Positions 32,759-44,585 of a stretch of DNA of 64,000 bases are shown here, one piece after another. The position numbers and the translations under genes are program-made. The stretch covers positions 75,561,397 to 75,625,396 of the forward strand of contig JAHLJT010008756.1 in the NCBI GenBank assembly GCA_031308135.1, in the 5' to 3' direction. The first letter of the stretch is position 1; each line of letters begins with the position of its first letter. The notes under the pieces are model-generated. The model worked only from the letters and a program-made list of their open reading frames with translations, made no database searches and had not been told where the DNA came from. The stretch is from Acheta domesticus (Eukaryota; Arthropoda; Insecta; Orthoptera; Gryllidae).

Positions 32759-35700
32759 ATGGATCAAAATCTCTGTAAAGTGTAAGCAGTTACTTCTGTA
32801 AATTAGCGCGGTAAATATAATGAGTAGGTTAAACCTTTCAAAACATTAATTATTGTTATTATTTAATTCCAGTTGTGCCATAAACGAAAGCAAATATGTT
32901 TGCCCAAGATGCAACCTTTTGTATTGTTCTGTCAAATGTTATCAATCTCGATTACACCTACGTTGTTCGGAAGAATTTTACAAAGAAAATGTAGTAGAGT
33001 ACATGACTATAAACAGCAATGATCAAGAAGATGCAAATAAAATGAAAGATATTTTACATAGGATTTACACCCAAGATCAGACAAGTGAAAATGAAGAAGA
33101 TGAAGGGGAGAGTCTGGGTATTTTATGAGTCAACATTTTCATTGTTTACATTCTTTCACTGTGGAAGTTTTAAGTCTCAGAAAAACGAACAGGTTATTTG
33201 TATGTTTGTTCATGGAAATTTCTGCTTATTTAGTATAAAGAATTTTTTAAAATAGCAGCTTCATGCACTTGCATGCTGTCACTATCAAAATGTTTTCTCA
33301 CTATGACCGTGACATAATAATTTGAATATTGCTCTTTCCTTGTGGGAGTAATTTGATATTAAGTTTTAAGCTGCCCTAAAGGAGAATTCTAAAAATGACT
33401 TAATGAAATTTGTCATTGGATAATTCTCTGAAACAAAAGGTGGGCTGGAGGAAGCAATGACAGTCTTATACAAGTGACTTGAAAGGATTTTTGTACCTCA
33501 TCTACTGTATCTCATCCCTTACTTCATATGCCTTACACATGTATTGCAGATTCTGATGATGAAGAAGATATTGCTGAACGTTTAAAATCAGTGAGCTTAG
33601 ATGACGCTGATTCAGTATGGGAAAAATTATCTCAATCTGAAAAACAAGCTTTTGTTGATCTCGTTCAGAATGGAGGTTCCGAGTCTATTGTTCCATTGTG
33701 GGAACCATGGTGGTCATACAGGTAAAGATTTTTGCAATGACTGTTGTTTATTTTGATTACAAAGAAAATATAATATGAAAAAAATAGTTTTAATTGGAAA
33801 TAATCAAGTTATTGTATTTAGCATTAAGAAGAAAGTACAAATTGGTGAGGTAAGGTATAGGGTAATTTCTCGTAAAGTACAACACTTCAGGTATGTTATA
33901 TTGCCTTTAAAACAGAATTAGCAAAGATCTGAATTTTGATTTAATAAGTTCTTTGGACAAAACAAGATAACCAATAAAATAAATAAAATAATGTTTCACC
34001 TTAAACAATTATATTTGCATTTATTCTCATTGTAAATTATAAAAATTTTCATCTGGAAAGCAAAATGAGGGTCATTTCTAATATTTATAAAACATGTACA
34101 TGTTGTAATTGAAATTAATTTTATTTGTCAGAAAATCCAAACAAAAGATTGAAGTAGTGGAGCAAAATGCTTCCAAAGATTCTTCTGATTACGCCACTCG
34201 GTGTCCAACATTGAAAAATTTACCTCCATTATCAGATATTACTGTAAGTGTGCATTTTGAAATGAAATATTGCAATATCAGTAATAATTTCTATATGTAT
34301 TTAAGTTTCTATTTTATTTACTATTATTGCAGAAACGTCCACCAGCTGCATGTGTTACTTGGAATATTATTAATGTAATTGGATCATATTCATATATGAT
34401 TCGTTATTTCAATGGTGATCCAATGGATTTTATCTTGGAGGCTGTTGATTTGTTAATAACAATCAGTGGAAACCTTCGTGACAATCGAAACTATGATTCT
34501 TATGAGACTGCTATTGAGGAAGTGGCATATGAAATAGTTCAGGTGAACATCTTTGTATTTTGAAATCTTCCTTTCTATCATCCTAAAGTTTGGAAACCAG
34601 TGAAACCTTTTTTCAAAGCCAAGTTCTCTAAGTAAAGTGAGAGTCACTCTCAGAAAGAATATCATTCTCATTAATAGAAACTAGTGATGCAACAGAATGG
34701 CACAGTCTTTCCCTTCTTAGTTTTCTATTTCCTTTGTTCTCGGATAGCTATTCGGTCTTGACACATATTCTTGCCAGCTGCCATCTATCCCCACCCAAAG
34801 TATTATTTTTGTTTTTTTTTTGACATTTTCTTAATTCTTTGGTTTCACAGAATGGAAATATTATTTTAAGAACAGTGAAACCTCGTCATAAATGGCAATT
34901 TTCTTCGAAAAATTTGGAGCCATTTTTAAGAAAATGGTGTGTAAGTGCTACTGAAAATTTGAAATTTGAAGCTCTTTTTCACAGAAAATTTTTGAGTTTT
35001 CTTAAAACTTCAATGTCATTTGAAGCACTTCCTAAAACAAAAGTGTTTACAAATTGCTGGAAATGTGCATATTAACTGTGTGAGAGATCTTTAAAAAAAT
35101 TGCATTTATGTAATTTTTGAAGAAAAACAAGAAAATACAGCAAAATTAATTCTATGTCATCTTAGTGCAATTACCACTATCCGTGAGAAAAATTTGGAGC
35201 CATTTATGAGAAAATGTCGCTTGAAAGTTTCTGAAAATGCAGAATTTTGAGCTAGTTTTCACAGAAAGCGGTTGTGTTTTTGAGAAACTTTATTTGTCAT
35301 TATTTAAAGCACATGTACTTATAAATATGGTAGTGTGAACAAATTGCCGCTAATGTAAATATTAACAACTTACGAGACAAGACAGAACAAAAGAATACCG
35401 CAAACTGTCAACTGCATCTCATATCATAGAGTAAATTTAGACCTATTCCTTCCAAAAGTTAAAGAAAAAATTTGGAGCCATTTCTGAAAAAATCACGTAT
35501 GCCACCTTTATAAGTATATTTTACTCTATTCTGACCAGAAATTTAAAGAAAAAATTTGGAGCTGTGTTTTAGAAAATTTTGAAACTGTTACTTGATGTTA
35601 AGTACTCCCCAAAATTCAAGAATGTTTTTCAAAATCACAGAGCTTCAACTCAGGCCAGATCGACAGAAGTTTCTTCACTTTGGAAAAAATCCTATACATG

Positions 35701-36793
35701 GTTTAGGCGCTAGTGTTGTTGACATACACCGGACTGACAGACGAACATTTTGCCGTCAATTGGTTTTTTGGTGTCAAGGACCCACAAAACAAGGATTCTG
35801 GCTACACCCTGCATTAGAGGATTTTTGTTTCTTTATTTAGCAAACTGGATTTATCTGGTTTTTTGTTATCAGGGCTTGGCAATTAATTTTTTCTGCCGAA
35901 AATGTGCCATTTTTTTACGCAGCATTACAAAACTTTCCCTATTCTACATACAGTACTTCATATAGATGTATGTATACAGGTAAGTATAAAGTATATTCAA
36001 CTACATCTTGTGTAGATTATTGGCACCTTTCTCAGATTACCATCAATATCAATACACATTTGGACACTCCAATGCACAGATGTTTAGTTTGTTTATCTTA
36101 TCTATTCTTGACTGCATGTGATGGAAGTTTCTATTTAAATAAGGTGTGTTTTTCATGAGTTAAAGGTAGTATTAAACAAATGAGTATTTTGTTTTATTAC
36201 AAACGATGTAGAATAATATAGATTGGAAAATAACATTCTTACACATGTTTCAGCAATTCCATTTTTACGAAATTGTGGTATTATGTTTTAATAGACGACA
36301 ACTATTTTAGCAGGTATTTTGTTTCATTTTTTCTCTGTCCTATTTGTTGAAGTGTCCTTGGGTTGATGGATCAGAACATACACTTACAAGAATGAGAGAT
36401 GATGTGCAAAAAATATTACATGGCCCAGAGGAATCAAATCAAAGTTTCTATTTGCAAGCAGCTTTGAGTGACATAATTAGTTTATTGGAGAAAGCAAAAT
36501 GTATCTCAAAGAAAACAGGTAAAGAAATATTGAAATTTATCTAAGAAATTTAAATTTTTGTCGTTCAAGATTCCAAGCCTTCCTGAGATATTGCTTGAAT
36601 GTATTATTTTATTAAATTTATGTATTTATTTATTGAAGGTAACAATTCAGAAGAGAAGACAAATTCTTTTTCTAAACAGTTTGGAACTTCTAGAGCAAAT
36701 CAGCCTATACCAAAAGAAAAATTGAAACTGTACATAAAGAAAATTGAGTACTACTTAATGTGGGTAAAATCATGCATTCATTCAAGTTTTTGA
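32759..36793 (+). CDS. Zinc finger HIT domain-containing protein 2-like
   Basis: Seven exons join in phase: 32759-32781, 32873-33117, 33550-33721, 34132-34243, 34333-34542, 36353-36518 and 36639-36793, giving 360 residues. The HIT-type zinc finger spans the first intron: ligands C6, C9, C18, C21, C26, C30, H36 and C39, a full set of eight. An acidic stretch follows, then SDDEEDIAERL and the helical PLWEPWW region that I associate with ZNHIT2. By family knowledge this protein works with the R2TP/HSP90 co-chaperone system in assembling complexes such as the U5 snRNP. Intron 5 (1.8 kb) contains a complete W repeat. The sixth exon start is the least certain; a 5' extension using the AG at 36314 is possible. 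AATAAA lies at 36907. I see no disabling change. Confidence 0.85.
34681..35985 (+). repeat. W-family repeat, copy 5, in an intron of the ZNHIT2-like gene
   Basis: It starts CTAGTGATGCAACAGAATGG and ends in the hairpin region TTTCCCTATTCTACATACAG...ACAGGTAAGTA. Internal units are marked by TTGGAGCCATTT-like phrases at about 34914, 35194, 35472 and 35559. It lies wholly within the intron 34543-36352, in the sense orientation of the gene. Confidence 0.85.
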
Positions 36794-36906
36794 AGTTGAG
36801 TTTTAGTGTGTGAACTATGTTTATAAAAAAAAAAGTTGATGTGATGTGATAATAATGTACCTGAATGATTGACAAACTATTGTATATATTCATTATAAAT
36901 TAAACC

Positions 36907-36912
36907 AATAAA
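36907..36912 (+). terminator. Polyadenylation signal of the ZNHIT2-like gene
   Basis: AATAAA 114 bp after the stop codon at 36793, in an A-rich context. A polyadenylation hexamer. Confidence 0.7.
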
Positions 36913-37295
36913 AAAAAGATTTAAAGTGGAGATTCTTTTTGAATTGTAATTTTTCGAGTATCATTTATTTTTGGTTTACCCAAACAAACTTTATTTATTT
37001 AACATCAAACAGTAATTAAAAATTATGTGCCCCATTGGCTTACTATGGGATGAAGTGCAATCTATGCACATTGTCTTAAGCTCTGGGATCCCTATCTAAC
37101 TCGTTTAGGCTACTTATTGAGTTAAATTATGAATATATTTCTCCTCCGTAAGTCACACACAGTTTTTAACTATTTTTCACAAATACTTAAACTTATTGCC
37201 ACAAGACAGCAGGAGCAATTATTTGAATAATAGTGTTCCCCACAGCTCAGTAAAACCTGTAGAGCTAGTGAAGCTTCACTTATGTCGAACAACAA

Positions 37296-37470
37296 ATCAG
37301 GTATCTCCCTCCTGCAGGGACTGACTCTAAGCTATTAACTGGTCTCCAGGCACGTGTGGTAGTACAATGCATGTAAATTTTAATTGTGTGGAAGTAAGGG
37401 GTGAGGATAGGGCTAGGAAGAGGAAGGAAAGATCGTGCGTGGCCCGTTTGTTAGGGGTACTGCTCCGGTA
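37296..37470 (+). repeat. Dispersed repeat shared with the hAT-1 interior
   Basis: Words CAGGTATCTCCC, GTGAGGATAGG, GAGGAAGGAAAGATCG and GGGTACTGCTCCGG occur in the same order as in 15970-16150. This copy has no hAT ends around it, so it is an independent member of the family. Identity of the family is unknown. Confidence 0.7.
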
Positions 37471-37659
37471 TTCGCTTGGCGTTTGTCCACTTGAGTTTAA
37501 CTGAATTGAGGGACCCAACAATGTATTAATATCGGTCAATTTCAAGTATTTATTTTATATTTTTTTCCCAATAATAAACCGCATTGAAACTTTTCCCATT
37601 GTATAGATTAATTTGTTAATATGAAACCAATTGAGACGTAGTATTATGACACTGTAGGC

Positions 37660-37900
37660 TACTATTTACTGTTTCTGTATTGCAAAACAATATTTGTATC
37701 ATCAGTGAAGAGAAATGTCCTTCCGTTTCGAATCGACAAGGGCATATCGTTTACGTTCAATAGGAAAAGAATATGGCCTAAAAGCAAACCCTGCGGGACC
37801 CCGTGTGCAATTGGCAATGAACCGGAAAGGAGTCAATTCCAGTAGTATTCATGGGTACGAATATAACCAATCTACTTGTGAACTATATCATAGAACTATG
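37660..37900 (-). pseudogene. Decayed LINE reverse transcriptase fragment
   Basis: On the minus strand one frame reads AHGVPQGLLLGHILFLLNVN, then about 20 residues later LFTDDTNIVL. These are reverse-transcriptase motifs B (GVPQG...GPxLF-like) and C (F-A-D-D, here FTDD). The fragment is only about 80 codons and no flanking LINE parts are visible. The spacing and wording resemble jockey/CR1-type LINEs. The plus-strand open frame at 37715-37939 is its shadow. Confidence 0.75.
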
Positions 37901-38928
37901 CGCTACATAGGAGAACGCAAGCGGCTAAGTCCTTTTTGAAGCAAATATTGTAATTTTTTACTTTTTATGGTGAATCTGAGAGCTGAAAAATTCAAGAAAA
38001 GTACCGTATGTTTTGAGTCGAAATGCATCTGTCCCTCTCACAATGTGTTTGTGCAAGAGAATGGGGAATGTAAAGAGGAAAATGGCTTAGTCAATAACAG
38101 TGTTTGAATATCGACCAAAGTCATAGTTTATTTAATATTTTATTAAAATACCCTGAAATACTTCGCAAATTATGACACGGAAAATAAGGAAATGACCTGG
38201 ATAAGTCAGGGAAATTCGTCTAGAAAAAGAGAGGTCACCCTGTTATTCTCGAAAATGTGCAATGTAATTTATCTTGTATTTAGGTATTTACTTGACACAG
38301 TATTTTATTGTTACACGATTTACTTGATACACTTTACGCAAAAATAAACAATTTGCTATGATATATATTTCGCATGTCCTGAATTCCATTGGCAACCCTA
38401 ACTTTGATAAATTGGTACCGATAAAAACTTTATTTTTATTTAACCCACTTGATGACACTGATCGTTAGTGATTTGGTTAAATGGTTAACAGAAGATTGTA
38501 GATTGCTACGCTAAAAACGAAAACGTACAACCACAAAAGTTGCCACAAATGTCTCACGGTAGATACTAATTTTTTGGGTTATACTTTTCATTTGCACTTA
38601 ACACTCAACTTTTCTCACATTCGCCACACGATGTTCTCTCTTATTTCGCAACGTTGTTTATCTAGTTAAATATTCGTTTGCAGAGGGAAATCTCGTTTAA
38701 TTCTAACAAAAAGCAAGACACACAGTCTCTCATACACGCGAGGAGAAGGTGAAAACAAACCAAACAAAAGCGATCGGAATGATAGTTTCATAAATTGGGT
38801 AAAAACGTCGCTTTTCGCAAGAAAGAATAGTCAAATTTAAGCAAATATAATAGTTCATTGAAATTTTTGCAAATTGGTAGTTTTTTACAAGTACGATATT
38901 CGCTTCGTAACATCATATTACAGCCGAC
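37901..38928. other. Intergenic stretch, nothing recognised
   Basis: AT-rich sequence without motif-bearing frames, delimited repeats or splice-bounded exons. Confidence 0.4.
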
Positions 38929-39051
38929 TTGGATGGCCGGGGTGGCTAAGAGCATGTACCAACTCAGCGCTACACACTGGGTAGCGAGTTCGAGTCCGAG
39001 TGGTCGCGCCCGAAGGGTCGCGGGTTCGAATCCCTTGAACATGGTTGTTTG
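38929..39051 (+). repeat. tRNA-like sequence (tRNA pseudogene or SINE head)
   Basis: GGATGGCCGGGGTGGCTAAG resembles the 5' part and A box of tRNA-Leu/Ser, and GGGTTCGAATCCC is a perfect B box. Between them lies a second, weaker B-box-like GAGTTCGAGTCC. The distance is longer than in a real tRNA, the T stem is imperfect and I find no matching acceptor stem. A decayed tRNA-derived SINE or duplicated pseudogene fits best. A W copy starts ten bases downstream. Confidence 0.5.
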
Positions 39052-39060
39052 TCCCTTGTT

Positions 39061-39460
39061 ACTTTCCCATATATGTACGAATATATGGAGTAATATACGT
39101 AGTGTAGGAAAAGTTATGTAATGCTGCACGAAAAAACGACGGATTTTCAGCAGAAAAAATTCATTATCGGGCCCTCATAACGAAAAAGTGCATAAAACCA
39201 GTTGCAAAATTAAGAAGAAAATCCCTTAACACGTGGTGTAGCCAGAATCCTTTTTTTGTGGGTCCTTGATACCGAAAAACCAATTGAAAGCAAAACGTCC
39301 GTCTGTCTGTCCTTCTGTGAACACCACTAGCGCCTAAACCATGCGTACGATTTTTTCCAAATTGAAGAAACCCCTGTCCATCTGGCTCGAGTCGAGGCTG
39401 TGAGATTTTGAAAAACGTTCTTTAAAATTTGGGGTACTTTACATGAAGCCCCCCGGATAT
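39061..39460 (-). repeat. W-family repeat, copy 6 (hairpin end only)
   Basis: It begins with the terminal region ACTTTCCCATATATGTACG...TAGGAAAAGTTATG and continues to the 'ggggtactttacatgaagccccc' block, then stops. The distal half of the family is missing. Confidence 0.75.
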
Positions 39461-39779
39461 TTGTGAAAATGAGAAGTTTGCAATAAGTGTCATAAATGTG
39501 TAAATTCGTCACCTATCTTTAGTTACATTTGTGAGGAGTACGTTACGAAATCACTGAGAAGCGCACTCACACCAATACGAGCTACTCAGTAATGCAAAAA
39601 AAGCTTAGGAATTGTATTTTAAAGTTTCAGGTCACGACAGATCGTGGTCATCCAAGTTGTGTTCCTGTAGATGCTAGAGATATTTATGCGGATGATTGGT
39701 TCACATCCTTCCATGCTATGCGTTGTGCCCATGATATAGCAAGAACCCAAAGACCATTTACCTGATTGTTACTTTTGTT

Positions 39780-41660
39780 TAATGAACGTAACGGGATTCT
39801 CCACGAAATCAAAACATACCGTTAAATATCCAAACGCACCTTCAGCAATTAGATCTGTACAAAACAATGATCCAATGTCTGCCTCTAAGTCACCTTATCA
39901 ATCGGAGAACACAGAGGTGATTCTCAGGAAGAAGCGATTTCTAGTGCGAAAGACCCTGACATTCAGTCGGAGAGGAAGACACAACACCCCATCACATAGG
40001 AAAGAATAGGAAAATTAATTTCGAAATTTGAACCTGTGGAAGAAGCACGCTTAACTATTAGAATCAAGATTACAAGGGTAAAACATTCTAGAGCAAAGTA
40101 CAAACGTCACGTACGGAAAACGTCAATTAAAATTGTCTTATTTTTTCTGTGATGAGCTAGTTTATTGTCGCAATATCAAAAACGTCTTGAAAGCATTGGG
40201 TGTAGAATACGTTTCGCAATATTAGCGGCTATTCATAGTCGCTTCAAAATCAAGTTTCAAGGTAGTGCTATTTCATAATGGAAATGTAAAGCCATCTACA
40301 CCAGTAGCGTATGTAGCATGGAGGAATCTTATGATAGTATTGGTTTGGCACTTACCAGTATTGTTTAAAGTGAATTGCAATGAAAAATCTCTGCTGATCT
40401 TAAGGCGTCCTCATAATACTGCAGGGCAGGCAGGTTCGACAAAATTCTGCGGATTCTTGTATACTTGAAACCGTAGAGCATGGGAAGAGCGTAACAAAAC
40501 CTAACACTGGCCCCAGGAGAAAAACTAGTGGTGCTCAAACAGTACGTACTATCTCGCCCATATTTTTACGCAAAATTACTCTACTTTTTGAAAAATTGTA
40601 CATGACCTTATTTCAAAATTTTTCTTTAAGGAACAGATTTCATTGAGGGAAAAATCTCTATCTTCATAATTGAAGTTGTAGGAATACGCCGAAAAAGTTT
40701 GAACTTTTGCAATTTTCGAAAAATCAGTGTTTTCAACGAACATTAAATCTGCACCATTCTCTTAAACGTTCTTAACATTATCAACAAAAAAAATTAAAAA
40801 GGATGGAGCCATTTTTTTTAAATTGGAAAAAATGTCCCGGGGCTTCATGTAAAGTACCCCCCAAAATTAAAATATCGGTTTCAAATTCAAAGGACCACGA
40901 CATTAGTAAGATCGATTGGAGAATATCAATTTTGGAGAACAGTTTAGCCACTAGCGTTGTTCACAGACAGACGGACATACGTTTTTCCGTCATTAGATTT
41001 TTCGGTAAGGACTCGCAAAACATGGATTCTGGCTACACCACGTGATAAAGGATTAACCCCCTAAATTCAGCAACGGGTTTTATGCACTTTTTCGTTTTTA
41101 GTGCACTATAATAAGATATTTTCTGCTGAAAATTCGCCGTTTTTTCGCGCATTACATAACTTTCTCTCTACTCCGTAGCGAGAAAGTAAAAAGGGTCTTC
41201 CTCAAACCCTTGCACTTTACTACCCCTTCTGCACATACAATTAGGATTAATTTTTAAAAAATCCTAAAGGCAATGAACAAAGAACTTCAAGGCTTCCAAT
41301 ACTTACCATGAATGAAATTTCATGCACTAAATGACACAAGGTAAAAGAAGCAGCTTGGGGTGCATTTGAGGATATTTTAACAAATTTTCTGAGCAACTAT
41401 AGATTTAAAAATTACTTTGACCTCGTCAATCGCATGATTACAACGTATAAAGCCATGGAGTGTATGGTGACTCCCAAAATACATTTTTTACGCTCATGTT
41501 TACACTTCTTTCCCTCTAACCTTGGATCCGATAGTGATAAACAAGAAGAACGATTTCACCAACAGATAGTATGTATAGAAAAAAGTTATAAAATGAGACG
41601 GTCACCCAATATGTTAGCTGATTACTGCTGGAAACTGTATTATCGAGCTACAATAACATT
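39780..41660 (+). pseudogene. Decayed member of a multicopy protein family, split by a W element
   Basis: Separate in-frame islands can be read in order: HTVKYPNAPSAIRSV (about 39821-39865), a DELVYCRNIKNVLKALGVEY island (about 40152-40211), VLFHNGNVKPSTPVAY (about 40266-40314) and, after the W insertion, a 100-codon island 41344-41655 containing PKIHFLRSCLHFFPSNLG, ERFHQQI and MLADYCW. From memory these match, in order, a high-copy protein of unknown function found in many arthropod and cnidarian genomes (conserved ERFHQDI and ADYCW phrases). Frameshifts and stops separate the islands, so this is a pseudogene. The family's function is unknown; its copy number suggests a mobile origin. Confidence 0.65.
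40525..41187 (+). repeat. W-family repeat, copy 7 (beta type, short)
   Basis: A 663-bp copy with both ends: CTAGTGGTGCTCAAACAGTA at the left and the terminal hairpin TTTCTCTCTACTCCGTAGCG then AGAAAGT at the right. A-runs flank both sides. It interrupts the pseudogene 39780-41660, so it is younger than that copy. Confidence 0.85.
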
Positions 41661-42191
41661 TTTTGAAGGTACGTGTGATGCTTATTTTTTTCTAGAATTA
41701 ATTACACAAACTTTAGTTTTGCTCTTCATAACTGTATTAAATAACACTGTAAATTGTTATGAGATGCACTGTAGTCTCTGAGTTGTACGTATAAACAATT
41801 TCTAATAATGCAGCCCATTAAACCAAAAGTTAAGCAAACCATTTCTAAGTCCATTTTTAAGCTTACTATTATTACCATGTTTTTAATGATATTCCACCAA
41901 AAAATGATATGTCACACGGAATTTCTGACTTCATGTCTGAATTCAGCGCCTACGAATTAGCTAAAGTTACCTGTTTTCTCTAAGCGGCAAGAAAAAAGTT
42001 CTCATTTGTTCCATAGTATAATCAATCAATCGAATGTTTTACGATTACGTCGTATTACAATATTCAGTTGGTTCAATTCTCCGATTGTATTGAAATAAGA
42101 CATCTACCAATACTTATATCGTGTGTAACTACTTCCGTTTGACACCGCAGAAAAAAACGTAGCATGTGGCCCGCGGACTGTAGGTTTAGCA

Positions 42192-42239
42192 CAGCTGGTT
42201 AAGATGCTGTGCCTGCTCAAACAGCAGGCACACCAGCTG
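42192..42239. repeat. Strong two-part hairpin with tRNA-like A box
   Basis: Inner arms TGTGCCTGCT (42208-42217) and AGCAGGCACA (42223-42232) are perfectly complementary around CAAAC. Outer arms CAGCTGG (42192-42198) and CCAGCTG (42233-42239) are also perfect. TAGCACAGCTGG just upstream fits the Pol III A-box pattern TRGCNNAGYNGG, but no B box is seen. Could be a SINE or tRNA-derived remnant. Confidence 0.65.
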
Positions 42240-42256
42240 CTCTTGTCAACAGCACA

Positions 42257-42378
42257 CAGGGTTGGGCAAAACTACTTTAAATTTAGTATTTAAATACATC
42301 GACAAAATACTTTGTAAATAAGAATTTAAGTACAAACTCTAAGTACATTAGGATTTGGCTTTAATAAGGTTTTAACTT
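42257..42378. mobile_element. Truncated end of an hAT-2-type element
   Basis: CAGGGTTGGGCAAAACTACT with the following ACTTTAAATTTAG matches the reverse complement of the hAT-2 right end, and the likeness continues to a TACATTAGG block. It then breaks into W copy 8, which truncates it. Confidence 0.7.
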
Positions 42379-43318
42379 TGAATATTAAAGAACACAAAAA
42401 CCTCGTCCTAAATGGCAATTTTCTTTTAAAAATTTGTAGGCGTTTTTAAGAAAATGGCTTTTAAGCGCTGCTAAAAATGCAAAATTTGAAGCTCTTTTTC
42501 ACAGAAAATTTTAAGTTTTCAAAAAACTTCATTTGAAGTCATTTGAAGCACACTCACAAATATAATGTTTACAAAATGCTGGTAATATGAATATTAAAGA
42601 TGTGAGAGACCTTTAAAAAAATTACATTGGCGTAATTTTTGAAAACACAAAAAATACCTCAAAATAAAATTTACGTCATATTAAAGAGTGCAATTAGCAC
42701 TCCGATACAAAAGTTTCAAGAAAAAAATTGGAGCCATATATGAGAAAATTGCGTTTGAGCGTTTCTGAAAATGCGGAATTTTGAGCTAGTTATCACAGAA
42801 AACGGTTAAGCTTTCGAGAAATTTTACTTGTCATTATTTACATCACATGTACTCATTAATATAATATAGTGAACAAATCGCCGATACTGTAAATATTAAC
42901 GACGTGAGAGACAAGTAAAAAAAATACATTTTTGCTATTTTTCAAAAACAAAAGAATAGAGCAATATGCCGTTTTTATCATCACATAAAATACATTCGGC
43001 ACTATACCTACCAAAAGTTTAAAGAAAAAATTTGGAGCCGTTTTTGAGAAAATCATGTTTTTGTAATTTTTTCAAATTGCACATATTGCACGCAATATTG
43101 CGCGAAAACTACTAAAATTTTCAAAAAAATGTACATGACCTTAAAGAAAAAACTCACTATGAAGAACAATTTTTATTTGAAGGAAAAATATCTATCTGCA
43201 ATTTCGTAGTTGGAGGAAGACGCAGAATAAAATTCAAACTTTGCAATTTTAGAAAATTCAGAGTTAACCGTGATGATCGGACGTATGCCACCTTAATGAG
43301 TTTATTTGACTGTATTGT
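42379..43318 (+). repeat. W-family repeat, copy 8 (left part of an interrupted copy)
   Basis: It begins mid-family at AATATTAAAGAACACAAAAA and runs to CCACCTTAATGAGTTTATTT near 43300. The next expected block of the family is not here but at 44586, so copies 8 and 9 appear to be the two parts of one element split by 1.27 kb. Confidence 0.75.
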
Positions 43319-43946
43319 GATGTACAAAATGGCGGTTCAAACACGACGGTACACGCCGGAGCTCGCTGTACATGGCGCATATGCGTTGCCAAGGGGTTGT
43401 TGATTTTGAGTAGTGGGAGAAAAACAAACGGTATGTCACTTTCATATGCAGTGTAATGAAAAAAGCTCTCTTCATTCAGACACAGAGGCGGACGGATCGT
43501 TTGATAAGAACGCGGAATCTAACTTCGATTTTGTTTGATAGTAACGCTGTGCTGTAATACCGATACGGAATATTAGTCAGGAGACTGATTCGTGAAGTTA
43601 ATTGAATTAATAAGGTTGCAACTATTTGTCATTTATTGAGAAAAACTTTATTTGCAAAATAAGCTGGTTCGCCGCGTTGTACTGACAATATGATATTGCA
43701 GTTATTATAAATTGATTCGGTGACAACAGCTTGTGATTAAGTGCAGAACTTTAATCGAATATAACCAGGATAGAGACTATAAAATATGTCCATAGTGCCG
43801 TGGCGGAGCAAATTAGTTTGTGAATAGACTTGGCTACGAATATTAGTTAGCAGAGACATTTTTTTCGATTTGTTGAGTTCGCAGATAGGCGCACAACTGT
43901 TGCGCATTTTAGAGAAAAGTAACTCTAGATGCTAGGTTAGCTGCAG

Positions 43947-44362
43947 ATGCTAGATAAAGCAACGCTGAAGAATGAAGTAGACGACATCGGGCCCGGCCCA
44001 GCCGAACGAAAATCGGAAGACGTCGAGGAAGTTCCAAGTTGGTTCTTCGGGCACCATCCGACGACTGACAAGAGAGCTCGGGGTATTTTATGTTAACGAT
44101 CGTTAGAAATTTAATTCAAAGGTCATGACCAAATGATAATGTTATTTTTGCATTGATAGATAGAAATATTAAAATCCATTTAACGAAACTAATTAGAAAG
44201 TAATTGAAATAAATAATGTTCTGTTTTTAAACGAATTTAAAAAGATTATTATTTTGCAACATAGCACGTTATTGGTGCAAGAATTTCAAAATAAGATAAA
44301 TCTTTCAGATTTCGTGCTTCTCTGTACAGAGGGCAGATCCGGTGGCAATTTTGCAGATACAG
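43947..44362 (+). CDS. Unidentified gene-like segment with a 33-bp micro-exon (partial)
   Basis: An ATG at 43947 opens 45 codons with an acidic, ordered look (LKNEVDDIGPGPAERKSED, then SWFFGHHPTTDKRAR). The frame ends in phase 1 at a GG|GTATTTTATG donor (44082); the same donor wording is used by the ZNHIT2-like exon 2. A 33-bp segment 44330-44362 has a good acceptor (CTTCTCTGTACAG) and a strong donor (GTAAGC), and joins in frame to give EGRSGGNFADT. An acceptor at 45138 (CTTCCCGCAG) could continue it but is weaker. CpG-rich sequence upstream (43325-43400) could be a promoter. I do not recognise the product. It may be a real gene start or a captured fragment, since it lies inside a split W copy. 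Confidence 0.3.
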
Positions 44363-44585
44363 GTAAGCGAATTTTCATCGAACCGAAAACCCAATGACTG
44401 AGCCAGCAAGGTAGTAGTATAATTTAAATACACGTAATTTTCTTGATACTTGGAATTGTTGTCCTGGCGCCCATAATAATAGGATTCATTGGTTATTGCA
44501 ATTAAACAGAACCAACGACTAAGATATAGAATTTATATAGTTTTCAATAGTAAATGAGACAGTAGCGTTTCAAATAGAAGGATCG

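Noticed and set aside
37715..37939. 74-codon plus-strand frame
   Set aside because: Antisense shadow of reverse-transcriptase motifs B and C on the minus strand.
38929..39051. Functional tRNA gene
   Set aside because: Good A and B boxes but excess length, an imperfect T stem and no acceptor stem; kept only as a tRNA-like repeat.
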